This document shows positions 23,565-32,465 of a stretch of 37,089 nt of DNA, one piece after another; positions within the stretch are counted from its first letter, which is position 1, and every line of letters starts with the position of its first letter. Made by a program: the position numbers and the translations under genes. Below the pieces are notes generated by a model, which was not told the DNA's origin, did no database searches, and saw only the letters and a list, made by a program, of their open reading frames with translations. Source of the DNA: Methanobacteriota archaeon (GTDB taxonomy: Archaea > JAADCQ01 > Methanopyri > Methanopyrales > Methanopyraceae); assembly GCA_027064305.1 (NCBI GenBank), contig JAMOPY010000017.1, positions 1 through 37,089 on the forward strand, written 5' to 3'.

Positions 23565-24813
23565 GCTCCTCCCCCTCCAGCTCTCGGAGGAGTAGGGACG
23601 CCTCTCGCTTCAAATCTTCATCGTCAAGCGTCTGCCCCCGGAGCGCCACCGCGTCGTAATCCTCCACCACGCCCTCGCCCCTCACCCGGACGACGACGGA
23701 CACGTTGGCCCCCAGCAGCCGCTCCCGGAGCGTCTCCTCCTCGGCCTCCAGGTACTCCTTCGGGCTCTCGCAGCCCGCGAGGTCCACGGCCAGGTCGCCG
23801 AAGAAGGCCACCCGGACCGTCCCGGTCCCGTCGTCCACGACGAGGTTGAGCACGGGCCGGCGCTCGGGCTCGACGGGGCCGTGCTCCGGGCACTCTCCGT
23901 CCCGGACCGCCCGACCGCACCGGGGGCAGGCCTCGTAGTACCGGCGCCGGGCGTACACCGCGACCACGACGCCGGAGATCTCCGCCACGTCCCCTTCCTT
24001 CAGCTCCCGCACCCGGCGCTTGATCGCCGGTCGGACGGAGACCTCCGCCGGCTTCACGAGCCCGTGGGTGCGGAGCACGTTGATCACCGGGGTGCCGCCC
24101 CGGGTCGAGACCCAGCCCTCCACGACGGCGCCCTGGCCGTACTCCAGCTCCAGCGCGCGCTCCGCCGCGTCCCCCCACGCGTTCACCCGGGCCGAGCCCT
24201 CCTCGTCCGAGAGCCAGAAGTGCACGCGCTCCCCGGTGTCGGTGGGCTCGCTGACGACGATCCCGCGGACGCGCACGTACTCCCCGTGCCGGAGCTCGGA
24301 CGTGGTCCGCTCGATCAGCCCCTCCGGGTCCTCGTGCTCGTCGATCACGCGCAGGCTCGTGTCCCGCTCCACCACGACCTGCGGGCTGCCGCGGAAGGCG
24401 GTCAGCCGCAGGTTCTCCCCGCGGACGACGTCCCCCTCCTCCAGCTCCCGCAGCCGCTCGACCGCCTCGTTGAAGGCCACGAGCGCGGCCGAGCGGGTCT
24501 CGTCGGCGATCACGGCCGTCGCCATCCGACCGCCGCTCTGGGTCTCGATGACCTCGGGGGCCCGAACCACCACGAACTCCGCGTCGAAGGACTTGAGCCC
24601 CTCCGAGATGGCCCGGTCCAGGGTGACGGGCTTCCGCTCCTCCTCGTTCGCCTCCATGAGGTCCACACCCAGCTCGGCGGCTAGCGCGAGCGCGGCTCCC
24701 TCCTCCGAGATCCCCCACCGGTCCCGCAGCTCGCGCACCCGCTCGATCAGCTCCTCGCGCGGGCGACCCGTGCGCCTCGCCAGCTTTTCAATCAGCTCGT
24801 CCACGTCGTACAT
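23557..24813 (-). CDS. rpa: Replication protein A (RPA)-like single-stranded DNA-binding protein
   Basis: This 418-residue protein has a helical N-terminus ([17 protein letters not shown]) and then at least three OB-fold repeats, recognised by [41 protein letters not shown] and [20 protein letters not shown]. Between the later repeats is a zinc finger, C-x2-C-x6-C-x2-H in [16 protein letters not shown]. This is the layout of euryarchaeal RPA proteins that coat single-stranded DNA. ATG at 24813 with GGGGTGGGG upstream. RadA follows with an 8 nt overlap. Confidence 0.92.
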   Translation of the reverse strand: MYDVDELIEKLARRTGRPREELIERVRELRDRWGISEEGAALALAAELGVDLMEANEEERKPVTLDRAISEGLKSFDAEFVVVRAPEVIETQSGGRMATAVIADETRSAALVAFNEAVERLRELEEGDVVRGENLRLTAFRGSPQVVVERDTSLRVIDEHEDPEGLIERTTSELRHGEYVRVRGIVVSEPTDTGERVHFWLSDEEGSARVNAWGDAAERALELEYGQGAVVEGWVSTRGGTPVINVLRTHGLVKPAEVSVRPAIKRRVRELKEGDVAEISGVVVAVYARRRYYEACPRCGRAVRDGECPEHGPVEPERRPVLNLVVDDGTGTVRVAFFGDLAVDLAGCESPKEYLEAEEETLRERLLGANVSVVVRVRGEGVVEDYDAVALRGQTLDDEDLKREASLLLRELEGEERA

Positions 24814-24826
24814 GTCCCCACCCCCA

Positions 24827-24836
24827 GCTTTTTCAA
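24827..24836 (+). promoter_or_regulatory. TATA-like box for the aconitase-family gene, possibly shared
   Basis: GCTTTTTCAA lies 37 nt upstream of the GTG at 24869, the spacing seen at other promoters here, and supports that start. On the opposite strand it is only 18 nt from the rpa ATG, too close for an ordinary leader, so I assign it to the plus-strand gene. Confidence 0.5.
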
Positions 24837-24868
24837 CGCCCGGTCGGGGCGGGCCGGGGGGTCGCGCC

Positions 24869-26131
24869 GTGGGCCGGGGCAAGACGATGGCGGAGAAGAT
24901 CCTCTCCCGGGCGTCGGGGGAGGACGCGGAGGCCGGGGACCTGGTGATCGCCGAGGTGGACGTGGCCATGGTGCACGACATCACGGGCCCGATCACGGTG
25001 CAGCGGCTGGAGGAGATGGGGGTGGACCGGGTCTGGGACCCGTCCCGGATCGTCGTGCTGTTCGATCACCAGGTGCCGGCGGACTCGGTCGAGGCGGCGG
25101 AGAATCATAAGATGATGAGGGAGTTCGTGCGGGAGCAGGGGATCGAGCACTTCTACGACGTGCGCGAGGGCATCTGCCACCAGGTCCTGCCGGAGAAGGG
25201 TCACGTGCGCCCGGGCGACGTGATCGTGGGGGCGGACTCGCACACCTGCACGCACGGGGCGCTGGGCGCCTTCGCCACGGGGATCGGGTCCACGGACATG
25301 GCGGCCGTCTTCGCCACCGGCCGGCTCTGGTTCCGGGTGCCGGAGACGTACCGGGTGGAGCTCGTGGGGGAGCCGCCGGAGGGCGTGTACGCCAAGGACG
25401 TGGTGCTGAAGGTGACGGGCGAGGTCGGCGCGGACGGGGCGACCTACATGGCCATCGAGTACCACGGTGAGGTCGTGGAGAACATGAGCGTTTCCGATCG
25501 GATGTGCCTGTGCAACATGGCCATCGAGATGGGCGCCAAGACGGGCCTCGTGCCGCCGGACGAGCGGACGCTGCGGTACGTCCGGGAGCGCGCCGGGGAC
25601 GAGGGCCGCCCGGTGCGACCGGACCCGGACGCGCGGTACGAGACGGAGCTGCGGCTCGACGTCTCGGACCTGGACCCGCAGGTGGCCCGACCCTCGAGCC
25701 CGGACAACGTGGTCCCCGTGCACGAGGTGGAGGGGACCGCCATCGACCAGGTGTTCATCGGCTCGTGCACGAACGGCCGGCTCAACGACCTGCGCGTGGC
25801 GGCGGAGATCCTGAAGGGAGAGGAGGTGCACGACGACGTCCGGCTGATCGTGATCCCGGCGTCCCGGGAGGTGTACTCCCGGGCGCTGAAGGAGGGGATC
25901 CTCGAGGTGCTGCACGACGCGGGCGCCCTCATCTGCCCGCCCACGTGCGGCCCGTGCCTCGGAGGTCACATGGGCGTGCTGGCCGAGGGCGAGCGGTGCC
26001 TGGCCACGTCCAACCGGAACTTCCCGGGCCGGATGGGGCACCGGGAGTCGGAGGTGTACCTGGCCAGCCCGGCCACGGCCGCCGCGAGCGCCATCGAGGG
26101 GGAGATCACGGACCCGCGGCGCTACCTGTGA
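24869..26131 (+). CDS. 3-isopropylmalate dehydratase / homoaconitase large subunit
   Basis: This 420-residue aconitase-family subunit carries a 4Fe-4S cluster that isomerises a hydroxy acid, either in leucine synthesis (LeuC) or in the 2-oxosuberate route to coenzyme B (HacA). Seen: [49 protein letters not shown] block (residues 119-145), and the cluster ligands in GSCTNGR and [15 protein letters not shown] at 24869 fits the family N-terminus and the promoter spacing; ATG at 24887 would cut the first residues. The large subunit alone cannot tell LeuC from HacA, and no small-subunit gene is nearby. Confidence 0.92.
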   Translation: MGRGKTMAEKILSRASGEDAEAGDLVIAEVDVAMVHDITGPITVQRLEEMGVDRVWDPSRIVVLFDHQVPADSVEAAENHKMMREFVREQGIEHFYDVREGICHQVLPEKGHVRPGDVIVGADSHTCTHGALGAFATGIGSTDMAAVFATGRLWFRVPETYRVELVGEPPEGVYAKDVVLKVTGEVGADGATYMAIEYHGEVVENMSVSDRMCLCNMAIEMGAKTGLVPPDERTLRYVRERAGDEGRPVRPDPDARYETELRLDVSDLDPQVARPSSPDNVVPVHEVEGTAIDQVFIGSCTNGRLNDLRVAAEILKGEEVHDDVRLIVIPASREVYSRALKEGILEVLHDAGALICPPTCGPCLGGHMGVLAEGERCLATSNRNFPGRMGHRESEVYLASPATAAASAIEGEITDPRRYL

Positions 26132-26144
26132 CGGGGCCTCCCCC

Positions 26145-26927
26145 TTGCCCCGGATCGTGCCCGTCTCCCTCCCCTACCTCGAGGAGCACCTGCGGATGCG
26201 CCCCTCCCGGGTCGTCATCCCCAGCACGCGGTACATCATGGAGGTGGTGAGGGACCTCCGGGCCCCCTGGCGCGGGGAGATCCTGGACGCGGGCGCGGGC
26301 TGCGGCTCGTTCGCGATCGCGGCGGCGGCCCTGGGCCCGTACACCGTGTACGCCGTCGAGCCGGACCCCGATCACGTGGCCGCCCTCGCGGAGAACGTCG
26401 CGGAGAACGCGGGGCTGCTGGAGGGCGACGTGCTGCCGATGGAGTGCGGGATCGAGGACTTCCGGGGCCGCGTGGACGAGGTCCTCACCGACCCGCCGTG
26501 GGGGATCAGGAGCGGGGTCTCCCGGCGGCCGAGCCTCGAGGCGGTCCGGGGGTTCCTCGAACGCTGCCTGGATTCCATTAAGGAAAGCACGGGAAGGATC
26601 GTCACCCGCTGCCCCCCGGAGTTCATCGAGGATCTCGAGGGGTTCATGCGGGAGCACGGGATGCTGCTGGACCGGGTGAAGCGGAGGCACAAGGCCGCGG
26701 TCCTCGTCTTCCGGTCCGAGGCGCACCGTGACTACCACCCGGACCGGGAGAGCGCGCTCGACGCCGCCCGGGGCGAGCCGGTGATCGTGGGTGAGGGGGG
26801 CCGGCTGGACCCGGACGCGAGGCGCTACAGCCTGATCACGGGGTACGAGAGTGGGTGGCACGTCTGGGAGGTCCCCAACACGGATCGGGTGAGGGCGTTC
26901 CTGAGGGGGTTCCTCCGCCGTGGGTAG
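26145..26927 (+). CDS. SAM-dependent methyltransferase
   Basis: This 260-residue protein has a Rossmann methyltransferase core: ILDAGAGCGSFAIAAAALG (motif I), VYAVEPDPDHVAALAENVAENAG (motif II) and VLTDPPWG (motif IV). The DPPW tetrad points to methylation of an amino group on a base, as in tRNA or DNA methylases, but the substrate is not certain. A C-terminal domain from about residue 190 is unrecognised. TTG start, 13 nt after the aconitase-family gene; its stop overlaps the next start. I see no THUMP domain. Confidence 0.85.
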   Translation: MPRIVPVSLPYLEEHLRMRPSRVVIPSTRYIMEVVRDLRAPWRGEILDAGAGCGSFAIAAAALGPYTVYAVEPDPDHVAALAENVAENAGLLEGDVLPMECGIEDFRGRVDEVLTDPPWGIRSGVSRRPSLEAVRGFLERCLDSIKESTGRIVTRCPPEFIEDLEGFMREHGMLLDRVKRRHKAAVLVFRSEAHRDYHPDRESALDAARGEPVIVGEGGRLDPDARRYSLITGYESGWHVWEVPNTDRVRAFLRGFLRRG

Positions 26928-28113
26928 TCTGGAGGAGATCCTGGCCGGGTTCCCGCTGAAGGAGCGATGGGTGTACCTCGACAACGCGGCCACCTCGCTG
27001 AAGCACGAGCGCGTGATCCGGGCCGTGGAGCGGGCGCTGCGCGAGTTCGGCGTGAACGTGGGCAGGAGCGCGCACCCGCCCGGTGAGGAGGCGACGCGGG
27101 CGTTCGAGCGGGCCCGGGAGACGGTGGCCTCGTTCCTGGGGGTGGATCCGAGGTGCCTGGCGTTCACGTTCAACGCGACGGCCTCGATCCACGCGGTGCT
27201 GTGCTCCCTGGACCTGGGTAAGGGGGACAAGGTCGTTACGACGGCCCTGGAGCATCACTCGAACCTCTCGCCCTGGCTGAGGTTCTCGGAGGTGCTCGGG
27301 TTCGACGTGGAGATCGTGGGTTTCGACCCGGAGACGGGGACCGTGGACCTGTCGGAGCTGGAGTCCGCGGTCGATGACCGGACGCGGGTGGTGGCGATCA
27401 CGCACGAGAGCAACGCCCTGGGGTCGCTGCAGCCGGTGGAGGAGGTGCTGAGGCTGGCGGAGGAGGCGGGCGCGTACGTGCTCCTGGACGCCGCGCAGTC
27501 GATGGGCGCCCTGGACCACGACTTCTCGAGGTACCACTTCGTGGTGGCCCCGGGGCACAAGGCCCTGCTCGGACCGCACGGCACGGGCCTGCTGTACGTT
27601 CGGGAGGACGTGCTGGAGGAGCTGGAGCCCCGGCTGCTGGGTGGTGGGTCGACGAAGCGGGTGGAGGGATCCTCGGTGGTGCCGAGCGAGCCCCCGCACG
27701 CGTTCGAGTCGGGGACGCCGAACCTCCCGGGCGTGATCGGGCTGGCGGAGGGCGTGAGGATACTGGAGGAGGTGGGGTTGAGGCGGGTGGAGCGGCGCGT
27801 ACGCCGGTTGACGGATCGGGTGCTCGAGGGGCTGCTGGATCTGGACGGTGTGGAGGTCCTGTGCCCGGAGGCGCGTCGGGCCACGATCGTGTCGTTCGTG
27901 GTGGATGGGAGGGATCCGGACGAGGTGAGTCGGGAGCTGGGGGAGCGGGGAATCTGCGTACGATCGGGCACGCACTGCGCCACCCTGGTGTTCGAGAGGC
28001 TGGGGCTCAGGGGGTGCGTCCGAGCCTCGCTGGCGTTCTACAACGAGGGTGAGGAGGTGAAGGAGTTCCTGCGGGCGATGGAGGGGATCACTCGCCGCGG
28101 AGCCTCCTCCTGA
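26920..28113 (+). CDS. Cysteine desulfurase-like class V aminotransferase (SufS group)
   Basis: This 397-residue PLP enzyme begins WVYLDNAATSLKHERV and contains TFNATASIHAVLCSL, TTALEHHSNLSPW, HESNALGSLQPV, VLLDAAQSMG, the PLP lysine in VVAPGHKALLGPHGTGLLYV, and the active-site cysteine in VRSGTHCATLVFERLG. The cysteine sits in the ordered, short-loop context of SufS enzymes, which deliver sulfur from cysteine. Most hydrogenotrophic methanogens lack a cysteine desulfurase, so its presence is of note. GTG start overlaps the methyltransferase stop. The last 26 nt overlap the convergent topoisomerase V gene. Confidence 0.9.
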   Translation: MGSLEEILAGFPLKERWVYLDNAATSLKHERVIRAVERALREFGVNVGRSAHPPGEEATRAFERARETVASFLGVDPRCLAFTFNATASIHAVLCSLDLGKGDKVVTTALEHHSNLSPWLRFSEVLGFDVEIVGFDPETGTVDLSELESAVDDRTRVVAITHESNALGSLQPVEEVLRLAEEAGAYVLLDAAQSMGALDHDFSRYHFVVAPGHKALLGPHGTGLLYVREDVLEELEPRLLGGGSTKRVEGSSVVPSEPPHAFESGTPNLPGVIGLAEGVRILEEVGLRRVERRVRRLTDRVLEGLLDLDGVEVLCPEARRATIVSFVVDGRDPDEVSRELGERGICVRSGTHCATLVFERLGLRGCVRASLAFYNEGEEVKEFLRAMEGITRRGASS

Positions 28114-31045
28114 CCCGTTCCCGCCTTGAGCGCCGCTCCTCGCGGTACCTGCGCCCCGCCTCGCGGATCCGCTCGGCCAGTTTGGGGCCGACTCCCTCGA
28201 CCTTCATCAGGTCCTCCTTCCTCGCCGTCAGGACCCGGTACGGGCTGCCGAACTTCTCCACGAGTCGGTCCGCGAGCTCGGGGCTGACCCCCTTGACCTC
28301 GAGGAGGTAGCGCCAGGCCGGGTTCTCCAGCGACTTGATCTCCTTGGCCAGCTCCGGTCCCACCCCGGGCACCTTGATCAGCTCGGACACCGGGGCCTCC
28401 TTGACCCGGGTCCACGTCCCGAACCGCTCCAGGAGTCGTTCGGCCTTCTCCAGGCTCATCCCGCGCACCTGCAGCATGGTCTCCGGGAAACCCTTGATCC
28501 GGGCGATCTTGCGGTCGGAGAGTCCCAGCTTTCGGAGCTCCTCCACCGACGCCTTCCGGACCTCGGTGACGGAGCCGAACCGCCGCTTCAGCCTGTAGGC
28601 CGTGTCCACGTCCAGTCCCTTGTTCACGAGGGTTCGGAGGCCCAGCAGCCGGGCGATCTTGGCGTCCCCTAGGCCGAGCCGGCGAAGCTCGTCCGGGGTG
28701 GCCTCCTCCTGAATTTTGGAAACGGATCCGTATTCTTTCAGCACCCGCTCGATCTCCTCAGGAGTCAGCCCGGCCTCGCGGAGGGTCCTGTACCCCGGGA
28801 CCAGCTCGGCCACGGCGGCGTCGCCGATCCCCTCCACCTCGAGGAGCTCCGTCACCCGCCTCTCCTCGATCGCCCGGCCCACCTCCCTGGCCGAGCCGAA
28901 GTGCTCGATGAGGCGTCGGGCCCGGGCGCGGCCCACCCGCTCCTCCAGCCACTCCTTCCACTCCTCCTCCGACCGCTCCCGGCGCCGGGCCTCCCGGCGC
29001 CGCTCGACGCGCTCCCGGGCCGCGTACACGATCCGCTCCGCCAGCTTCTCCCCCAGCCCCTCCACCTTCTCGGCTAGCTCCTCCGGGTTGAGCTCGGCGA
29101 GCCGCTCCAGGTCGTAGTCGACGGCCTCCAGCACGCGCTCGGCCAGCTTGGGTCCGACCCCGTCCACGCTCAGGAGGAGCTTGAACTCGGGCCCCTTGAT
29201 CTCGGCGGCGGCCTTGGGCGTGGCGCCGAGCTCGCGCAGCCTCTCGTACGGGACGTTCCGGGCGATCTCCCTCAGCGAGCCGTACTTCTCGTACAGCTCC
29301 ACGGCGGTTTCCAGGTCGAAGGCCTCCAGGAGCTTCTTCGGCACGTTCTTGATCTCCGCGATCTCCTCGTCGGAGAAGCCGAGCTCGCGCAGCTCCTTCA
29401 CGGGCCGTCGGCGGATCTCCGCCGCGGAACCGTACCGGCGCTTCAGCTCGTCCGCGCGCTCCAGCGAGCCGACGATCCGCTCGAGCGTTTTGAGCCCCTT
29501 CAGGTCGCGGATCTGGGCGTCGGTCAGCCCGTCCTCGCGCAGCTCCTCGACCGAGGCCTCCCGGATCTTGGAGTACCCGCCGTACTTCTTCAGGAGGTAC
29601 TCGGCGCGCTCCCGGTCGATGCCCCGGATGGAGGTGAGGGAGGAGTACCCGGGGACGAGGCTCCGCAGGGCCTTCTCGCCCACGCCCTCCACCGAGGCGA
29701 GCTTCTCGATCTCGAACTCCCGGGCCAGCTGCTTGACCCGCTCCGGGCTGCCGAAGGCCCGGATGAGCCGCTCCGCGGTCTTGCGCCCGATCCCCTCCCG
29801 CTTCGCCAGCTCCGAGACCTGGATCTCCAGGACCGCCCGGTACGCCTCCTCGGAGATCACTCCCTCCTCCCGCATCCGCTCGACGTCCCGGAGGTCCGCG
29901 CCGAGGATGCCCGCGATGGACTCGAAGTGCTCGATCAGCTCGTCGGCGACCTCCGGGTCCAGCCCGTACTCGTCCAGGAGTCGGGCGAGCGTGCGGTTGA
30001 CGGACTTGGCCTCCTCGAGGGTGAGGTCCGGGCAGGCGTCCTTCAGGGTGCGGTACGGGGCGGTGGCGATCGTGGAGATGGAGCCGTCGAAGGCCTTGGC
30101 GAGGCAGAGGGCGACGTCCTCCCGGAGCCCGTACTGGTCCTGGAGCTTGATCGCGCACTCCACGATCCGCTGCTCCAGGTAGCGCTCCATGAGCTCCCGC
30201 TTGTGCTCGATGATCCACCGTCGGTCGAGTCGGCGGCCCAGGTAGCGCTCGGAGAGCTCCTCCAGCCGCTCGTACGTCTCCTCCAGGAGGGCGTCCCGGC
30301 GGCGGACGTGCCGCTTGGCCGCCCGCTCGTCGTAATCGATGTTGACGACCACGCGCGCCCAGAGGCTGTAGATCCCGCTGCTCTCCGGGTCCTTCTCGCC
30401 CTCCACCTCCGCGACGGAGAGGCCCAGCCGCCGGGCGATCTCGTCGTGCGGGGTCCAGGGGTCCTCCCGCAGGATCTCGAGGATGCGCTCCTCCTTCTCG
30501 TCGATCGGGACGTCGTACCGCTCGATGAGCCGCTCGAACTCGCCGGCCATCTCGGGCGGCACCTCGTCCACGGTGAGGGGCATGAGGTCCACGCGGCCGT
30601 AGCGGACGAGGATCCGGTACAGGGCGGGCTGCAGCGGGTTCCTCTTCACCGCCCGCACCTCGATCGCCGGCACCCGCTCCTCCTCCACCTCGAGCGCCTT
30701 GGCGATGGCCTTCCAGCCCCTCCGGTACACGATCGCGTACCGGGCCGGGGAGCCCCCGGTGGACAACCGCTCGACGCGCTCGTCGAAGTTCACCCCGCGG
30801 ACGATCACGTTCCGGTACCGGTCCTCGGTCGGGTCGATCGAGCAGGCGTAGGAGCCGGTGAGCAGGATGAAGTTCTGGTGCACCTCGAGCAGCTCCTCGT
30901 CCCGCTTGGCCTCCGAGGATCGGTCCATCAGGTACCGGGTGGCGAGGACGCCGTCGTAGGCCTTCACGCCCTTCAGGAAGGTCTCGAGCTCCTCCTCGTA
31001 CTCCCGCTCGGATCCCACGAACTCCGCGTCGTACACCAGGGCCAC
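28088..31045 (-). CDS. DNA topoisomerase V
   Basis: This 985-residue enzyme is topoisomerase V, a type IC topoisomerase with a fold unrelated to other topoisomerases, plus a DNA repair (AP lyase) activity. It relaxes supercoils by nicking one strand. By recalled M. kandleri numbering, the active-site Tyr226 is conserved (SSGIYSLW; codon 30368-30370), as are Arg131, Arg144, His200, Glu215 and Lys218. From about residue 300 to the end the protein is a long array of helix-hairpin-helix motifs (repeated GVGPKLAERI, GIGRKTAERL, GVSPELADRL and similar), reported as 12 (HhH)2 domains in M. kandleri. The GTG at 31045 aligns with the known N-terminus and has GAGGGTGAG upstream; an ATG frame extension would run into the endonuclease V gene. 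It lies 5 nt after endonuclease V. Confidence 0.97.
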   Translation of the reverse strand: MALVYDAEFVGSEREYEEELETFLKGVKAYDGVLATRYLMDRSSEAKRDEELLEVHQNFILLTGSYACSIDPTEDRYRNVIVRGVNFDERVERLSTGGSPARYAIVYRRGWKAIAKALEVEEERVPAIEVRAVKRNPLQPALYRILVRYGRVDLMPLTVDEVPPEMAGEFERLIERYDVPIDEKEERILEILREDPWTPHDEIARRLGLSVAEVEGEKDPESSGIYSLWARVVVNIDYDERAAKRHVRRRDALLEETYERLEELSERYLGRRLDRRWIIEHKRELMERYLEQRIVECAIKLQDQYGLREDVALCLAKAFDGSISTIATAPYRTLKDACPDLTLEEAKSVNRTLARLLDEYGLDPEVADELIEHFESIAGILGADLRDVERMREEGVISEEAYRAVLEIQVSELAKREGIGRKTAERLIRAFGSPERVKQLAREFEIEKLASVEGVGEKALRSLVPGYSSLTSIRGIDRERAEYLLKKYGGYSKIREASVEELREDGLTDAQIRDLKGLKTLERIVGSLERADELKRRYGSAAEIRRRPVKELRELGFSDEEIAEIKNVPKKLLEAFDLETAVELYEKYGSLREIARNVPYERLRELGATPKAAAEIKGPEFKLLLSVDGVGPKLAERVLEAVDYDLERLAELNPEELAEKVEGLGEKLAERIVYAARERVERRREARRRERSEEEWKEWLEERVGRARARRLIEHFGSAREVGRAIEERRVTELLEVEGIGDAAVAELVPGYRTLREAGLTPEEIERVLKEYGSVSKIQEEATPDELRRLGLGDAKIARLLGLRTLVNKGLDVDTAYRLKRRFGSVTEVRKASVEELRKLGLSDRKIARIKGFPETMLQVRGMSLEKAERLLERFGTWTRVKEAPVSELIKVPGVGPELAKEIKSLENPAWRYLLEVKGVSPELADRLVEKFGSPYRVLTARKEDLMKVEGVGPKLAERIREAGRRYREERRSRRERVRRRLRGE

Positions 31046-31050
31046 GCGAC

Positions 31051-31665
31051 TCACCCTCTCTCCCAGCGTTTGGACAGTCGGTCGGCCAGCCGGAGCGGCT
31101 CGGGCCACTTACCGCCTCGGACCAACCGGAGGACCCACTCGACCGCGTCGCGGTGCGAGCAGCGGTGGCCGGGGCTCACGACGAGCGGGCGGCAGCCCGG
31201 CCGGGTGAGAACCAAGTGCCCGATCTTCTCGCCCCGGTGGAACAGCGGGACCGCGTCGCCCACCCGCTCGGGCTCTCCCCGCGGCCTCCCCACGAGGGGG
31301 CGGCGCGCGACGCCGACGGTGGGTCGGTCCAGGGCGACGCCGAGGTGCGAGGCCAACCCGGCCCGTCGGGGGTGGGCGATGCCGTGGCCGTTGACGAGCA
31401 GGAGGTCGTAGTCCAGCCCCTTTAGGACCTTTAGGGCCGGGGGGCCCTCTCGAAACGCGAGGAACCCGGGCTCGTACGGGCGCCGCACCCGGCCCTCCGC
31501 GGTCCGGATCTCGAGCGGCTTCAGGGTGTCCGCGTCCACCACGACCGCCGCGGCCCGGTACCGGTCACCGCGGTACGAGACGTCCACCCCGGCCACGCGC
31601 TCCGGCGGTTCCTCGAGCGGCTCCAGTCGAACCCGCTCGGCGACCCGGCGCTGGATCTCGAGCAT
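31051..31665 (-). CDS. nfi: Endonuclease V (deoxyinosine endonuclease) with Asn at a catalytic Asp site
   Basis: This 204-residue protein belongs to the endonuclease V family, which nicks DNA or RNA next to inosine. AGVDVSY contains the first catalytic Asp (Asp28), PGFLAFREGP the Glu (Glu73), SPGHRCSHRDAV the His (His167). The third metal ligand is normally Asp in VDGHGxxHPRR; here the sequence is VNGHGIAHPRR with Asn92 (codon AAC, 31390-31392). Asp-to-Asn at this site is expected to cripple cleavage, so the protein may be a binder or use altered chemistry. ATG start abuts GGGAGGAG; no other start fits. It lies between kptA and topoisomerase V. Confidence 0.92.
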   Translation of the reverse strand: MLEIQRRVAERVRLEPLEEPPERVAGVDVSYRGDRYRAAAVVVDADTLKPLEIRTAEGRVRRPYEPGFLAFREGPPALKVLKGLDYDLLLVNGHGIAHPRRAGLASHLGVALDRPTVGVARRPLVGRPRGEPERVGDAVPLFHRGEKIGHLVLTRPGCRPLVVSPGHRCSHRDAVEWVLRLVRGGKWPEPLRLADRLSKRWERG

Positions 31666-31697
31666 CTCCTCCCGCGTGTCGGCCTCGAACCACTCCT

Positions 31698-32402
31698 CTA
31701 CCTTCTACCACCCCCGAGCCGTGCCCTCGGGCTCCGGATCACCCGGGTGATGCAGTCGGGGGGCACGGTTCCCTCGACCACGTACACGTGCTTCCCCGCC
31801 CGACGGGGGACCAGACCGCGCCTGCGCAGCCGATCCGCGTCCACCACGAGGATGACCGGGTCGTCCGTGTGGCGGAGGGCGACGTGCAGGGCCTCGCGCT
31901 CGTCGTCGGTCAGGTGGACGGCCCGGCGCCCCATGGGCTTGATGCCCTCGCGGCGGATGGAGGGCAGGTTCTCCCGGGCCGTGCCATGGTACAGGGTCTT
32001 CACCTCGTGATCCTTGGGCAGGGTGGGGCGGACGTTGAGCCGGCGGGAGTGGCCGTACCGGGCGCGGATCCGGCCCCGCTCGTCGATCTCGAACCGGCCC
32101 TTGGGGCAGGTCTCGGCCACGGCGATGATGTGCTCGCCGGTCAGCCACCGGTAGTACTCCCGGTTCTTCCAGTACCGCTTGATCCGCTCCGCGAGCTCGT
32201 GCACGTCGCAGTCGGTGAACCCCTCCTCGTCCAGCCGGACGTTCACCTCCTCTGGGAAGTGCCGCAGGATGCCGGAGAGCAGCTTGCTCAGGGCCAGGCG
32301 CCGGCGGCCGTCGAGGAACTCCTTCGTGCGGGCCCCGCAGCGATCGCACACGTCCTCCTCGGTGTACCGGCCGCAGCGGGGACACACTTTAATCGGCTTC
32401 AT
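31698..32402 (-). CDS. kptA: RNA 2'-phosphotransferase Tpt1/KptA with N-terminal zinc ribbon
   Basis: This 234-residue enzyme removes a 2'-phosphate from RNA using NAD, a step known from eukaryotic tRNA splicing; many archaea and bacteria have it without an obvious need. Residues 1-25 form a zinc ribbon (Cys7, Cys10, Cys19, Cys22). The core follows with [20 protein letters not shown], a DVHELAERI helix, [15 protein letters not shown] and [16 protein letters not shown] at 32402 is preceded by GGTGATC. It is the first gene of the run kptA-endonuclease V-topoisomerase V; a clear TATA box is not visible upstream. Confidence 0.92.
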   Translation of the reverse strand: MKPIKVCPRCGRYTEEDVCDRCGARTKEFLDGRRRLALSKLLSGILRHFPEEVNVRLDEEGFTDCDVHELAERIKRYWKNREYYRWLTGEHIIAVAETCPKGRFEIDERGRIRARYGHSRRLNVRPTLPKDHEVKTLYHGTARENLPSIRREGIKPMGRRAVHLTDDEREALHVALRHTDDPVILVVDADRLRRRGLVPRRAGKHVYVVEGTVPPDCITRVIRSPRARLGGGRR

Positions 32403-32465
32403 CGCGATCACCCCGGAGGGTTCGGTCGGCCTAACCCTCGGGGCCGTCCCCTGGGGGCCGTGCGC

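Noticed and set aside
29000..30300. Repeats within the topoisomerase V coding region as a possible DNA repeat array
   Set aside because: The repetition is at protein level (helix-hairpin-helix motifs) with poor nucleotide identity and variable spacing; not a CRISPR or tandem DNA repeat.
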